Below, in pieces: positions 1 to 8,081 of a stretch of DNA of 64,000 nt. The DNA is from Saxibacter everestensis (GTDB lineage: Bacteria; Actinomycetota; Actinomycetes; Actinomycetales; Brevibacteriaceae). The position numbers and the translations under genes are program-made. Numbering within the stretch: the stretch's first letter is position 1; each line of letters starts with the position of its first letter. The stretch spans positions 2,714,550 through 2,778,549 of the forward strand of contig NZ_CP090958.1 in NCBI RefSeq assembly GCF_025787225.1, given 5' to 3'. The notes beneath the pieces were generated by a model. It was not told the DNA's origin. It saw only the letters and a program-made list of their open reading frames with translations, and made no database searches.

Positions 1-894
1 CCGCACGGACTTCGCGACGTCGACTGTGTTGCCGTCCTGCTCTTTCACCACTGAAAGGCTCAGCGAGGGCTCGCCATTGGCTCGGGACAGCGAGGACTCA
101 TCCACGGGTTCGTCGCTGACGTCGGCGATATCGCTCAGCTTGACCGGATCATCTTCGGCTGGGATCGACACCGCTTCGAGGTCTTTCACCGAATTCATCG
201 TGTTGCCAACCTCGACGCTGAGGTCTTTCGCGTCTGCGGTGATCGAACCGGCGGGAACAACGACTCCGTTTGCCTTCAGCACTTCGCTGATGCTGGCCGG
301 ATCGACGTTCTTCTTGTCGACGTCATCGGCACGCAGCCGGATGGTCACCTGCCTGACCTGTTCGCCGGACAGCGAGGCATCCCGAACGCCGTCGAGCGCG
401 CGAAGCTTGGGCAGCGCGATCGTCGTCATCTTGCGTGCAAGTTCTGCCTGGTCGCCCTCGGAGGATACGGCCAGCTGAAGCACCGGGATGTCGTCGATAC
501 TTCCGACCACTACCTCCGGGTCGACGTCCTGCGGCATATCGGTCTGGACCGAGGAGACGGCACGGCGAAGGTCGCTTTCGATCTTGTCACTGTCTTCGCC
601 GAAGTCCCATTGCACCGAGATCTGCGAAACCCCGCTGCTCGAGGTCGACTGGACCTTGGTTATCCCGTTGACGCCCTTGATCGCGTCCTCCAGCGGAACG
701 GTTACGTCATTCTGGATGGATGAGGGCGCGGCCCCCGGGTACGAACTGACAACGGACGCGCCGGGGAACTGCAGCGAGGGGAACAGCTCCTGCTTCAGCG
801 AGGTCGTTGCAAAGAGGCCGAATCCGACAATGACGAGGGTGACGAGGCCGACGAGCGCCCGGTTGGCCAGGCTGAGGCGGGTCAAAAAACTCAC
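1..894 (-). CDS. RND-family efflux transporter, N-terminal part (runs off left edge)
   Basis: The reading frame is open from a GTG at 892-894 down to base 1, giving 298 visible residues, so the C-terminal majority lies outside the window. The product starts with one hydrophobic helix after SFLTRLSLANRALVG, then reads TTSLKQELFPSLQFPGASV, SYPGAAPSSIQNDVTVPLEDAI and a porter-type domain with GVSQISVQWDFG. This is the N-terminal plan of AcrB/SwrC-type RND permeases, which export drugs or lipopeptides using proton flux; Gram-positive members act without an outer-membrane partner. An AAAGG sits about 9 bases before the GTG. It diverges from the nucleoside hydrolase gene. The substrate cannot be told. 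Confidence 0.85.
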   Translation of the reverse strand, partial: MSFLTRLSLANRALVGLVTLVIVGFGLFATTSLKQELFPSLQFPGASVVSSYPGAAPSSIQNDVTVPLEDAIKGVNGITKVQSTSSSGVSQISVQWDFGEDSDKIESDLRRAVSSVQTDMPQDVDPEVVVGSIDDIPVLQLAVSSEGDQAELARKMTTIALPKLRALDGVRDASLSGEQVRQVTIRLRADDVDKKNVDPASISEVLKANGVVVPAGSITADAKDLSVEVGNTMNSVKDLEAVSIPAEDDPVKLSDIADVSDEPVDESSLSRANGEPSLSLSVVKEQDGNTVDVAKSVR

Positions 895-973
895 AGATGT
901 ACCTTTTCGGTGTTGGGAACCCTCCAAGTATCGCGTGTCCGCCTAGCTGCTGAGGTCCCCCAAAAGGATGAAC

Positions 974-1963
974 ATGGCGGCGTCTGCTGGGGGCAGACAC
1001 GATGACAGAATGAGCCGCATGAGTGACATCAGGAAGGTTCTGCTCGATTGCGACCCCGGAATCGATGACGCGCTGGCGATTGCCCTGGCCATCGGCGACC
1101 CGGCGATCGACCTGCGGGCGATAACCACCGTCGGAGGAAATGTGGGCCTGCAACTGACGACAGAGAACGCGCTTCGGCTCCGGGAGTACTTCAACGCCGA
1201 TGTACCGATTTCCGCTGGGTCCGCCGCCCCGCTGATCCGCAACGTCGAGGATGCCAGTCATGTGCACGGCGTCGGCGGCCTCGGCGGTGCCGTGCTGCCA
1301 GCCTCGACGCTGCCGGTCGATCCGCGGCACGCGGCCCAGTTGATCATCGATACCCTGCGCAACGCTCCCGGTGAGGTGCACGTGGTGGCTATCGGGCCGC
1401 TGACAAACATCGCGCTGGCCATCCGGTTGGAACCACGCGTCGTCGAGTGGGCGGCGTCGTTCGTCATGATGGGCGGATCCTTCACCCGCGGTAACGCCAC
1501 GCCTGCGGCCGAGTTCAACGTATTCGCCGATCCGGAGGCCGCGCGGATTGTCTTCGGCGCTGGTTGGCAGGTGACCATGATCGGCCTGGATGTCACTCAT
1601 CAGGCCCGGGCCAACTCAGACGTGATCGCCCGGCTCGCCGCGATGGGCGACCTGGGAACGGAGCTGGTTGTGCCCGCACTGACCTTCTACGAGGACGCCG
1701 CGTCGGCCGACGGCCAGGGCCCCGCGGTGCACGACCTGTGTGCGGTGGCGTACATCTCGCATCCGGAGTTCTTCACCGCTGTTCCTGCCGCCGTCGACGT
1801 CGAGACGAGCGGCAGACTCAGCTACGGGATGACAGTTGTCGATTTCGATCCGCCACTGCCCAACGCCAACGTGCCAACCGGAATCGACAAGCCGGCATTT
1901 TGGGATTATGTCGTGGCCAGCTATGCAACGCATTTCACCGCGACCGGCAGGGTGGGGCAATGA
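974..1963 (+). CDS. Inosine/uridine-preferring nucleoside hydrolase
   Basis: The enzyme hydrolyses the N-glycosidic bond of ribonucleosides to base plus ribose in purine/pyrimidine salvage. The family calcium site DxDPGxDDA is seen as DCDPGIDDA. Later signatures are an EFNVFADPEAARIV block, GLDVTHQ and HDLCAVAYI, which carries the catalytic-site His-Asp of the family. Length (about 320 residues) is normal. The start is uncertain: AAAAGGA lies 5 bases before the ATG at 974, but ATGs at 968, 1010 and 1019 are in frame, and most homologues begin a few residues before the calcium motif, which favours 1010 or 1019. The stop TGA overlaps the start of a mini-ORF that leads into the amidase, suggesting one transcript. 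Confidence 0.9.
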   Translation: MAASAGGRHDDRMSRMSDIRKVLLDCDPGIDDALAIALAIGDPAIDLRAITTVGGNVGLQLTTENALRLREYFNADVPISAGSAAPLIRNVEDASHVHGVGGLGGAVLPASTLPVDPRHAAQLIIDTLRNAPGEVHVVAIGPLTNIALAIRLEPRVVEWAASFVMMGGSFTRGNATPAAEFNVFADPEAARIVFGAGWQVTMIGLDVTHQARANSDVIARLAAMGDLGTELVVPALTFYEDAASADGQGPAVHDLCAVAYISHPEFFTAVPAAVDVETSGRLSYGMTVVDFDPPLPNANVPTGIDKPAFWDYVVASYATHFTATGRVGQ

Positions 1964-1986
1964 CGGTCAACCGGTTCGACCTATGA
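1960..1986 (+). other. Eight-codon mini-ORF coupling two genes by ATGA overlaps at both ends
   Basis: ATG at 1960 overlaps the nucleoside hydrolase stop as ATGA (1960-1963). The frame encodes MTVNRFDL and ends at TGA 1984-1986, which overlaps the amidase ATG (1983) as a second ATGA. GGGTGGGG lies just upstream and could serve as a ribosome binding site. The peptide is unlikely to have a function. The arrangement could keep ribosomes on the message through the 20-base gap so that the amidase is translationally coupled. It may also be chance. Confidence 0.35.
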
Positions 1987-3551
1987 CTGAGATACATGAG
2001 CTGAGCGCGGTGGCGCTTGCGCACGCCATGCGCTCCGGCGAACTCGCGTGCGTCGATACCGTCGCCCACTTCCTCGAGCGGATCTCGGTCGGCAATCCTG
2101 CGCTTGGCGCATTTGTCACCGTGACTGCGGACGCTGCTCTCGCCGAGGCAAGGTCACTTGACGCACGATTTGCTTACGAACGAGGTTCGGCCGAGCTGCC
2201 CCTTTTGCACGGAGTGCCGATTGCGTTCAAGGATCTGACCGAAACGGCCGGCGTTCGGACGACCTACGGCAGCCGGGCCTTTGCCGACTTCGTTCCGGAT
2301 GCCGATGCGCCGATAGTTTCGGACCTTCGGACCGCTGGCGCCGTGATGGTCGGCAAAACGCAAGTGCCGGAGTTCGGCCTGACGTCATACTCCGAAAACC
2401 TCATTGCTCCGCCATCGCGGAACCCGGGTGACCTGGCGCGCGGTTCCGGAGGCTCCTCCGGCGGCAGCGCGGCCGCTGTTGCCGCCAGGCTGCTTCCGTT
2501 TGCCCCCGGCACAGATGGCGGCGGCTCGCTGCGGATACCGGCCGCCGCGTGCGGGATCGTGGCGCTCAAACCCAATCGCGGCCGGGTTCCTTCGGGTTCC
2601 GGGCAGGACGATCTCGGCGGTTTTGTGGTGGCCGGGCCGTTGGCGAATTCAGCCGAGGACGCCGCGCTGCTGCTCGATGCGCTCTGCCAGTCGCCGATTC
2701 ATCCCGGTGCACCGACCGGCCATGCGCTGAGTGCCGCTTCCGGGGGCGACTTCCTTACATCGACTCGCCGGGCCGAGGGGCGATTCCGGATCGGCGTCAC
2801 GACCCGGTCACCCTTCGAGCCCGGTCGCGACATCCGGGTCTCGGCCGAGTCGCGGGCAGCCCTGGATCAGGGCATTGCGGAGTTGCTTGCGCTGGGTCAT
2901 GACGTGGAGGAGGCCGACTTTTCCTTCGATGCCCGCTACGACGAGGCGTTCACTACGGTGTGGACCACCTCTGCGGCCAGGCTCGCCCTGTCTTCGATGC
3001 AGGAGTCGCAGCTGATGCCGCTGACCAGGGAATTCCGGCGACGCGCACGGAAGCGATCGGCCAGCGATCTCGCCGACGCCTACAGCATCCTGCAAGTCTT
3101 CGAACGCTCAGTCGTGTCGCAGTTCAGCCAGTTCGACATGGTGCTGACTCCCGCGCTTGCCCTGCCGCCGCGGCCGGTCGGTTGGTACGGGCAGCCACAG
3201 TTCAGCCTGACTGAGCCCGGAGTCCGGGCTGCCGATCCGGGGATCGGCGCCGGCGTCTCGGCCGATGATGCTTCCTCCGACGCCGCGTTGGCGGATGCGG
3301 CGTTGGCGGATGCGGCGTTGGCGGATGCGGCGTTGGCCGACGAGGATTACGACCGGCAGATCAGGTACTGCCCCTGGTCGTCATTCGTGAACGTATCCGG
3401 CCTGCCTGCCATCACCGCTCCGATCCCTGTCCGCCGGTCATCGCCTGGCGAGGAGTGGTCGGTGCCAATGAGCATTCAGCTGATCGGCCGCCCATCGGCC
3501 GAGGCCGAGCTACTTAGTGTGGTTGCGCAGCTGGAACGCGCCCGCGAATAG
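1983..3551 (+). CDS. Amidase-signature (AS) family amidase
   Basis: AS enzymes hydrolyse carboxamides using a Ser-cisSer-Lys triad. The lysine is in AFKDLTET, and the glycine/serine signature is seen as GSGGSSGGSAAAVAARLL followed by GTDGGGSLRIPAAACG, which carries both serines. At 522 residues it has normal length. The start at 1983 is chosen because ATG overlaps the end of the mini-ORF and MTEIHELSAVALAHAM matches the usual N-terminus; the frame is open further upstream but overlaps the nucleoside hydrolase. Near residues 434-454 there is an unusual alanine-rich insert made of repeats of ALADA, encoded by perfect 15-bp DNA repeats. The substrate is unknown; pairing with a nucleoside hydrolase suggests salvage of nitrogen compounds. 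Confidence 0.88.
   Translation: MTEIHELSAVALAHAMRSGELACVDTVAHFLERISVGNPALGAFVTVTADAALAEARSLDARFAYERGSAELPLLHGVPIAFKDLTETAGVRTTYGSRAFADFVPDADAPIVSDLRTAGAVMVGKTQVPEFGLTSYSENLIAPPSRNPGDLARGSGGSSGGSAAAVAARLLPFAPGTDGGGSLRIPAAACGIVALKPNRGRVPSGSGQDDLGGFVVAGPLANSAEDAALLLDALCQSPIHPGAPTGHALSAASGGDFLTSTRRAEGRFRIGVTTRSPFEPGRDIRVSAESRAALDQGIAELLALGHDVEEADFSFDARYDEAFTTVWTTSAARLALSSMQESQLMPLTREFRRRARKRSASDLADAYSILQVFERSVVSQFSQFDMVLTPALALPPRPVGWYGQPQFSLTEPGVRAADPGIGAGVSADDASSDAALADAALADAALADAALADEDYDRQIRYCPWSSFVNVSGLPAITAPIPVRRSSPGEEWSVPMSIQLIGRPSAEAELLSVVAQLERARE
3285..3344 (+). repeat. 15-bp in-frame tandem repeat inside the amidase gene
   Basis: Three identical copies of GCGTTGGCGGATGCG (3285-3299, 3300-3314, 3315-3329) are followed by a diverged fourth (3330-3344). 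They encode ALADA repeats in a loop before the conserved C-terminal part. DNA identity between copies points to recent slippage. Confidence 0.9.
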
Positions 3552-3554
3552 CCG

Positions 3555-4124
3555 CTACTCAGGCAGCCGGTGCAGGAATTCGTTCGGATCCGGGCGTTTA
3601 CGCGAGCCGGACTCGAGCTTGGCCCGGTACTTTTCCGGGATGGCCCCCACATAGAGCCAGCCCATTAGTCGTTCGCCTTTCCGAACGCCGTGCAGCTTGC
3701 GCACCGGCTTGGCCTCGGTATTCGAGCCGGTGCGCCACATGACTCCCCAGCCCGCGGCCCAGAGTGCGAGCGAGAGCAGATGCGCCGCTCCGGATGCGAC
3801 CGCTTCCTGTTCCCAGCGCGGCACCGAACCATGATCTTTGGGACTGGCGATAACGGCAATCAGCAGCGGCGCGCGCAAGGGCTTCCGATTGAAACGATCC
3901 GCAGCGGAATCCTTGCCGTCTGCCTTGTCGAACGCTCTTCCCAGCCGGATCCGGTCGTCCCCGCGAAGGGTGACCAGGCGCCACGGCTTAAGTCCCTTGT
4001 GGTCGGCCACCGGTGTGACGGATCGCAGGATCGTCAACAGGTCGGCATCGGAGGGGGCAGCGTCGTCAACGGTCGATATCGATCGCCGAGCGGCCATCGT
4101 GGCAAGAAAATCCTGATTCGTCAC
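3555..4124 (-). CDS. Nitroreductase-family FMN oxidoreductase
   Basis: A 189-residue protein of the nitroreductase fold, a homodimeric FMN enzyme that uses NAD(P)H to reduce nitroaromatics, quinones or similar. Visible family features are the N-terminal AARRSISTVDDAAP block (phosphate-binding arginines), HKGLKPWRLVTLRG, and a central AAHLLSLALWAAGWGVMWRTG helix typical of flavin reductases of the YdjA type, with GWLYVGAIPEKY near the end. It ends 3 bases from the convergent amidase stop and follows the molybdopterin gene on the same strand, 23 bases away. The true substrate is not predictable. Confidence 0.85.
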   Translation of the reverse strand: MTNQDFLATMAARRSISTVDDAAPSDADLLTILRSVTPVADHKGLKPWRLVTLRGDDRIRLGRAFDKADGKDSAADRFNRKPLRAPLLIAVIASPKDHGSVPRWEQEAVASGAAHLLSLALWAAGWGVMWRTGSNTEAKPVRKLHGVRKGERLMGWLYVGAIPEKYRAKLESGSRKRPDPNEFLHRLPE

Positions 4125-4147
4125 TCACCAATAGTAGGGCTGCGCGC

Positions 4148-5719
4148 TCAGCCCACTGTCACCGTGCGGCTGTGCAGGCCGGTGGCGCCGTCCGGTGCCG
4201 GTGCTGCGCGGCTGGACGTCTGAACGACTCCTTCGGTGTCGATGGCCCGAACAGTGAGCCGGTGGCTGCCAGGTTTGGCGTCCCAGTCGAACCGCCATTG
4301 CCGCCAGGTGTCGGTGCTCGGCGCTGCCGCCAACTCGGTCGGCTGCCACGGACCGGAGTCGAGCTTGAGCTCGACCCGTTCGATCCCGACGTGCGGGGAC
4401 CAGGCTGTGCCTGCCACCACCACGGGCCCCGGCTGCACCGGGTTGCCTCCGGAGCGGGGCACCTCGATTCGCGAGGACAGCTTCACCGGACCGCGCGCCG
4501 ACCAGCCCCGCGTTGTCCAGTAGGCGACCTTTCGGTCGAACCGGGTTACTTCCAGGTCAACGAGCCACTTGGTCGCCGAAACGAATCCGTAGAGACCGGG
4601 AACCACCATCCGGACCGGGAAGCCATGTTCCATCGGCAGCGGCTCGCCGTTCATGCCTACAGCGAGAATCGCATCGCGGTCGCTGTCGGTCAAGGTATCG
4701 AGTGGTGTGCCGGCGGTAAAACCATCTGAGCTCTTCGAGAGCACCATATCGGCGTCATAGTGCACGCCGGCCTTGCTCAGCAGCTCGCGGATCGGATAGC
4801 CGAGCCATAGCGCGTTGCCGACCAGATTCCCGCCGACCGGGTTCGAGACGCACGAAAGCGTCATCATCCGTTCGATCATCGGCAGCTTCAGCAGTTCGGC
4901 AAAAGACATCGTGATCTCGGTATCCACCATGCCGTGCACCCGAAGCGACCACTCGTCGGCCGATAACTGCGGGACCTGTAGCGCGGTATCGATCCGGTAG
5001 AAGTCATTGTTGGGCGTTTGGAACGGCTCGAGCACATCCACCTGGGTGCCGGTCTGCAGACGCTCCCGCTCGACCGGCTCCGGCAGGGTGACTGACTCCC
5101 GGCTGCTGACCGCCTTGCGGGCCGTGGTGGCAAACGCCCGTCCGGCGGCGAAGGCGATTCCGCCTGCGGCCGCACCGATGCCAAGCAGTTGGACGAAACT
5201 GCGCCGGGCCAGCAGTGAGCTCTTCACAGCCTCGCCGCGTTCTTTGGTTGTCAGCGTCCGAAGCGCAAGCACGCCGGCTACGATGCCGAGCAGCGTCGGC
5301 AACGGCGAGAGCACACCGGCATCGGCCCTGGTCCAGGCCGCGGCCATTCCGATCGCTCCGAACAGGTAGAACATCACGGTTCCATACGGCCTGCGCCGGG
5401 ATTCAACCATCCCGGCAACCGCGAGCAGGGCAGCGATCACGACCGCCATCACAACGAAGAGCGCAAGTTTGTCGAAACTACCGAAGGTGGTAATCGCGAA
5501 TTCCTTCAGGCCGGTCGGCATGGCGTCGACCACGGCGGACCCAACGGCAAGATACGGTGAGCTGCTCTGACCGGTCCAGATCGCTATCAGGTCACCGATC
5601 CCAAGGGCAAGAATCCCTGACACCAGGCCGGCCAGTGCCCGTCGCCTGCCGGACTTAGTCGTCCGGCTTTCCGGCTCACCGACGGCGAGCTCGGGGCGCT
5701 CCTGCAGTTCCTTCGTCAC
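4148..5719 (-). CDS. Membrane-anchored molybdopterin-dependent oxidoreductase (sulfite oxidase family)
   Basis: A 523-residue protein. Residues about 25-180 hold several hydrophobic helices (GLVSGILALGIGDLIAIW, LALFVVMAVVIAALLAVAGM, YLFGAIGMAAAW), followed by a Tat-like LLARRSFVQLLGIGAAAGGIAFAAG segment. The rest is an extracytoplasmic sulfite-oxidase-type Moco domain. The Moco-ligating cysteine is in MTLSCVSNPVGGNLVGNALW, with the HGFPVRMVVPGLYGF block and a C-terminal Ig-like dimerisation domain (WSPHVGIERVELKLD). Physiological substrates of this actinobacterial group are not established; sulfite or methionine sulfoxide are possible. The ATG at 5719 is the first codon after a spacer that diverges from the dehydrogenase gene. 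Confidence 0.88.
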   Translation of the reverse strand: MTKELQERPELAVGEPESRTTKSGRRRALAGLVSGILALGIGDLIAIWTGQSSSPYLAVGSAVVDAMPTGLKEFAITTFGSFDKLALFVVMAVVIAALLAVAGMVESRRRPYGTVMFYLFGAIGMAAAWTRADAGVLSPLPTLLGIVAGVLALRTLTTKERGEAVKSSLLARRSFVQLLGIGAAAGGIAFAAGRAFATTARKAVSSRESVTLPEPVERERLQTGTQVDVLEPFQTPNNDFYRIDTALQVPQLSADEWSLRVHGMVDTEITMSFAELLKLPMIERMMTLSCVSNPVGGNLVGNALWLGYPIRELLSKAGVHYDADMVLSKSSDGFTAGTPLDTLTDSDRDAILAVGMNGEPLPMEHGFPVRMVVPGLYGFVSATKWLVDLEVTRFDRKVAYWTTRGWSARGPVKLSSRIEVPRSGGNPVQPGPVVVAGTAWSPHVGIERVELKLDSGPWQPTELAAAPSTDTWRQWRFDWDAKPGSHRLTVRAIDTEGVVQTSSRAAPAPDGATGLHSRTVTVG

Positions 5720-5789
5720 ATGTATAGCGTAGTCTCGGGCATCGCGTTGCCATATCGCCGTTGCGAATCACCGTACGAGGAGAGCTGAA

Positions 5790-6809
5790 TTGGCTGAGAA
5801 CATCCGGATTGGCGTCATTGGGGTCGGACGAATCGGCACCTCGCACGCGAAGGCTCTGGCTGGGTTTCCCGGCGTGGAGGTCGTTCTGGCGGATCGGGAT
5901 TCCGGCCGCGCGGCCGAAGTCGCGGCGCAGCTTGGCGTCGGATCGGTAACGGACGTCGCCGACCTGGCGACCGCCGGGCTCGGCGGAATAGTGGTGGCAA
6001 CGGCGACCGCGACGCACCCGGATATGATCCGCTTCGGCGTCGACGCCGGCCTGCCGGTGTTCAGCGAGAAGCCCATTTCACTCGACCTTGCGGCCGCGGT
6101 AGCCGTCGAGGCCGACGTTCGGGCGAAGAACGGCGTTGTGCAGATGGGCTTCCAGCGCCGCTTCGACGAAGGCTTCGTGCGGGTTCGGGACGCCATCCAA
6201 TCGGGAGAGCTCGGCCGGATCCACACCATCCGATCGGTGAACTGGGACCCTTTCCCGCCGGATGCCGCCTTCATCCCGACGTCCGGTGGCATTTTCCGGG
6301 ACTGCGCAACCCACGACGCGGACGTGCTGCGCTGGGCCACCGGCGAAGAGGTGATCGAGGTCTTCGCCATCGGCAGCAACGGCGCCCACGGGTATATCGA
6401 GGAAGCAGGTGACTTCGATTCGGCCGTTTCGACCCTGCGCCTGACCGGCGGCCTGCACGCCACCTTCAGCCACGGACGGTACAACGAGGCAGGCTACGAT
6501 GCCCGCTTCGAGGCGGCCGGCGTGAAGAAGACCATCTCGGCAGGGTTCGGCCAGAACACGGCCGTCGTCGCCGCCGAGGAATCAAGCACGCTGACCGGAC
6601 CCCATCCCGCCAGCGACTTCTACGGTCGCTTCGTTCCGGCTTTTGCCGCCGAACTCGAGGCATTCGTCGACCTGATCAACGGCGGGCCGAACCGGGCATC
6701 GATAGCCGATGCGGTGGAGGCAGCGTTCATTGTTGAGGCGCTGGATCGTTCGGCGCATCAGGGTCGTCCGGTGCAGCTGGCCGAGATCAAGGCCGAGCTC
6801 GGCCTCTAG
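5790..6809 (+). CDS. Gfo/Idh/MocA oxidoreductase, inositol 2-dehydrogenase-like
   Basis: A 339-residue NAD(P)-dependent sugar or polyol dehydrogenase. It has the N-terminal Rossmann motif GVIGVGRIGTSHA, the family motif SEKPISLDL with the catalytic lysine, and DCATHDADVLRW with the catalytic Asp/His pair. GFQRRFD and the length match IolG-like inositol 2-dehydrogenases best, but other sugar substrates are possible because no iol genes are nearby. The start is TTG at 5790, chosen because AGGAGA lies 6-7 bases before it and no ATG fits the Rossmann N-terminus. It is divergent from the molybdopterin gene and appears monocistronic. Confidence 0.87.
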   Translation: MAENIRIGVIGVGRIGTSHAKALAGFPGVEVVLADRDSGRAAEVAAQLGVGSVTDVADLATAGLGGIVVATATATHPDMIRFGVDAGLPVFSEKPISLDLAAAVAVEADVRAKNGVVQMGFQRRFDEGFVRVRDAIQSGELGRIHTIRSVNWDPFPPDAAFIPTSGGIFRDCATHDADVLRWATGEEVIEVFAIGSNGAHGYIEEAGDFDSAVSTLRLTGGLHATFSHGRYNEAGYDARFEAAGVKKTISAGFGQNTAVVAAEESSTLTGPHPASDFYGRFVPAFAAELEAFVDLINGGPNRASIADAVEAAFIVEALDRSAHQGRPVQLAEIKAELGL

Positions 6810-6822
6810 CGGCGTCGGTGCC

Positions 6823-7344
6823 TTACACCAGCCAGTCGCCGTACTCTTTGCGGGCCTTGGACAGCTTTGGATTGATGATCACCTGGCAGTAGCCCTGGTA
6901 GGGATACTTCGCATAGAAGTCCTGGTGGATTTCCTCGGCCTGGAAGTACGTTCCGAGTGGAACGACTTCGGTGACGATGGGATCGGCCCAGTGCTGCTGG
7001 GCTTTTTCAATTGCGGCCTGAAATGTCTCACGCTGATCCTCGGAGCTGTAGAACATCGCCGAGCGGTACTGGGTGCCCACGTCGTAGCCCTGTCGGTTAA
7101 GCGTGGTCGGGTCGTGCGAGACGAAGAACATGCCGAGGATGACGTCACTCGGCACGATGTTCTCATCGAAAGTCACCGCGACGGCTTCGGCATGTCCCGT
7201 CGTTCCGGAGCACACCGATTCGTAGTTGGGCCGTGGATCGTGACCGCCGGTATAGCCGGAAACGACCGAGGAAACGCCCTTCGTCTTTTGGTACACCGCA
7301 TCGAGGCACCAGAAACAGCCACCGCCAAGCACATAAGTCTTCAT
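6823..7344 (-). CDS. msrA: Peptide-methionine (S)-S-oxide reductase MsrA
   Basis: This enzyme repairs oxidised methionine in proteins. The catalytic GCFWC motif is near the N-terminus (LGGGCFWCLDAVY), followed by GYTGG and TGHAEAV, which are diagnostic of MsrA. The C-terminus has YQGYCQVIINPKLSK, which supplies another cysteine that can act in recycling. The start at 7344 gives MKTYVLGGGCFW and has GTAGGAG 6 bases before it; seven further residues upstream are possible but unlikely. The 173-residue length is typical. Confidence 0.95.
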   Translation of the reverse strand: MKTYVLGGGCFWCLDAVYQKTKGVSSVVSGYTGGHDPRPNYESVCSGTTGHAEAVAVTFDENIVPSDVILGMFFVSHDPTTLNRQGYDVGTQYRSAMFYSSEDQRETFQAAIEKAQQHWADPIVTEVVPLGTYFQAEEIHQDFYAKYPYQGYCQVIINPKLSKARKEYGDWLV

Positions 7345-7403
7345 AGTCACTCCTACGTATTGCACCGCGATTTAATTCCAGGCAGGGGGTTGACTGGCAG
7401 AGA

Positions 7404-8081
7404 CTAGCCGCGGCGGCCGGATCCGAGCCGGAATCCCAATGCCCCGGCGGCATGTTCGGGCGAGGGCTGGTCCCAAAGCCCGGCCACCGCCTGATGCGTC
7501 GCCAGCGAGCGCGTCTCAGCCCGATCGAGGTACAAGATTCCGTCCAGGTGATCGGTTTCATGCGCGACAATACGCGCCGGCCAGCCGGTCACTTCCTCAT
7601 CAAGCACTTCGCCTCGTTCGTCGAAGCCTTGCAACCTGATCGCCGCGCTGCGATTGACGACGGCCTGGTAGCCGGGAACGCTGAGGCAGCCTTCGTAGAA
7701 GGACGCTTCGCGGGCCCCAATAGCTGTATAGCTCGGATTCACGATGACGCGGAACGGCAGCGGTGTCCGCTCACGGGCCAGTGCAACATCGGGATCCACA
7801 GGCGCCGAGTCTTCAAGAACCGCCAACCGCAGCGGAATGCCTACCTGGGGCGCGGCGAGCCCGACCCCCGGCGCTGCTTTCATGGTCGCGCGCATCGAAT
7901 CGATCAGCCGACAGAGCAGTGCGTCTTCCAGCTGCCCATCGAAAGTGTCTGCGGGTGTGCGCAGCACCGGATCACCGGCGGCGACGATCGGCATAATTCC
8001 GTCGTGCTCGTCGGCCCAACCCAGTGCACGCTCGACCAGATTGCGCAGTGCCGCATCCCTGGCCGCGCCGTCGGCCGTCAC
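7404..8081 (-). CDS. def: Peptide deformylase
   Basis: It removes the N-formyl group from nascent proteins. All three metal/active-site motifs are visible: GVGLAAPQVG, EGCLSVPG (metal cysteine) and HETDHLDG (HExxH). At about 225 residues it is longer than minimal Def because of an N-terminal helix (LRNLVERALGWADEHDG) typical of actinobacterial paralogues. I take GTG at 8081, which overlaps the stop of the upstream CitE-like gene as GTGA, so it is likely co-translated as the last gene of the leucine operon. A GTG at 8099 is also possible. A def gene at the end of a catabolic operon suggests a second, non-housekeeping copy, but that cannot be shown here. Confidence 0.93.
   Translation of the reverse strand: MTADGAARDAALRNLVERALGWADEHDGIMPIVAAGDPVLRTPADTFDGQLEDALLCRLIDSMRATMKAAPGVGLAAPQVGIPLRLAVLEDSAPVDPDVALARERTPLPFRVIVNPSYTAIGAREASFYEGCLSVPGYQAVVNRSAAIRLQGFDERGEVLDEEVTGWPARIVAHETDHLDGILYLDRAETRSLATHQAVAGLWDQPSPEHAAGALGFRLGSGRRG

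Noticed and set aside
2549-2902. Arg-rich long frames antisense or out of frame inside the amidase and other genes
   Set aside because: Their products are Arg/Pro/Ser-rich, as expected from shifted reading of high-GC genes, and match no protein pattern.
3282-3350. Possible CRISPR-like or VNTR array
   Set aside because: The repeats are 15-bp, directly adjacent, without spacers and in frame in the amidase, so they are a coding tandem repeat.
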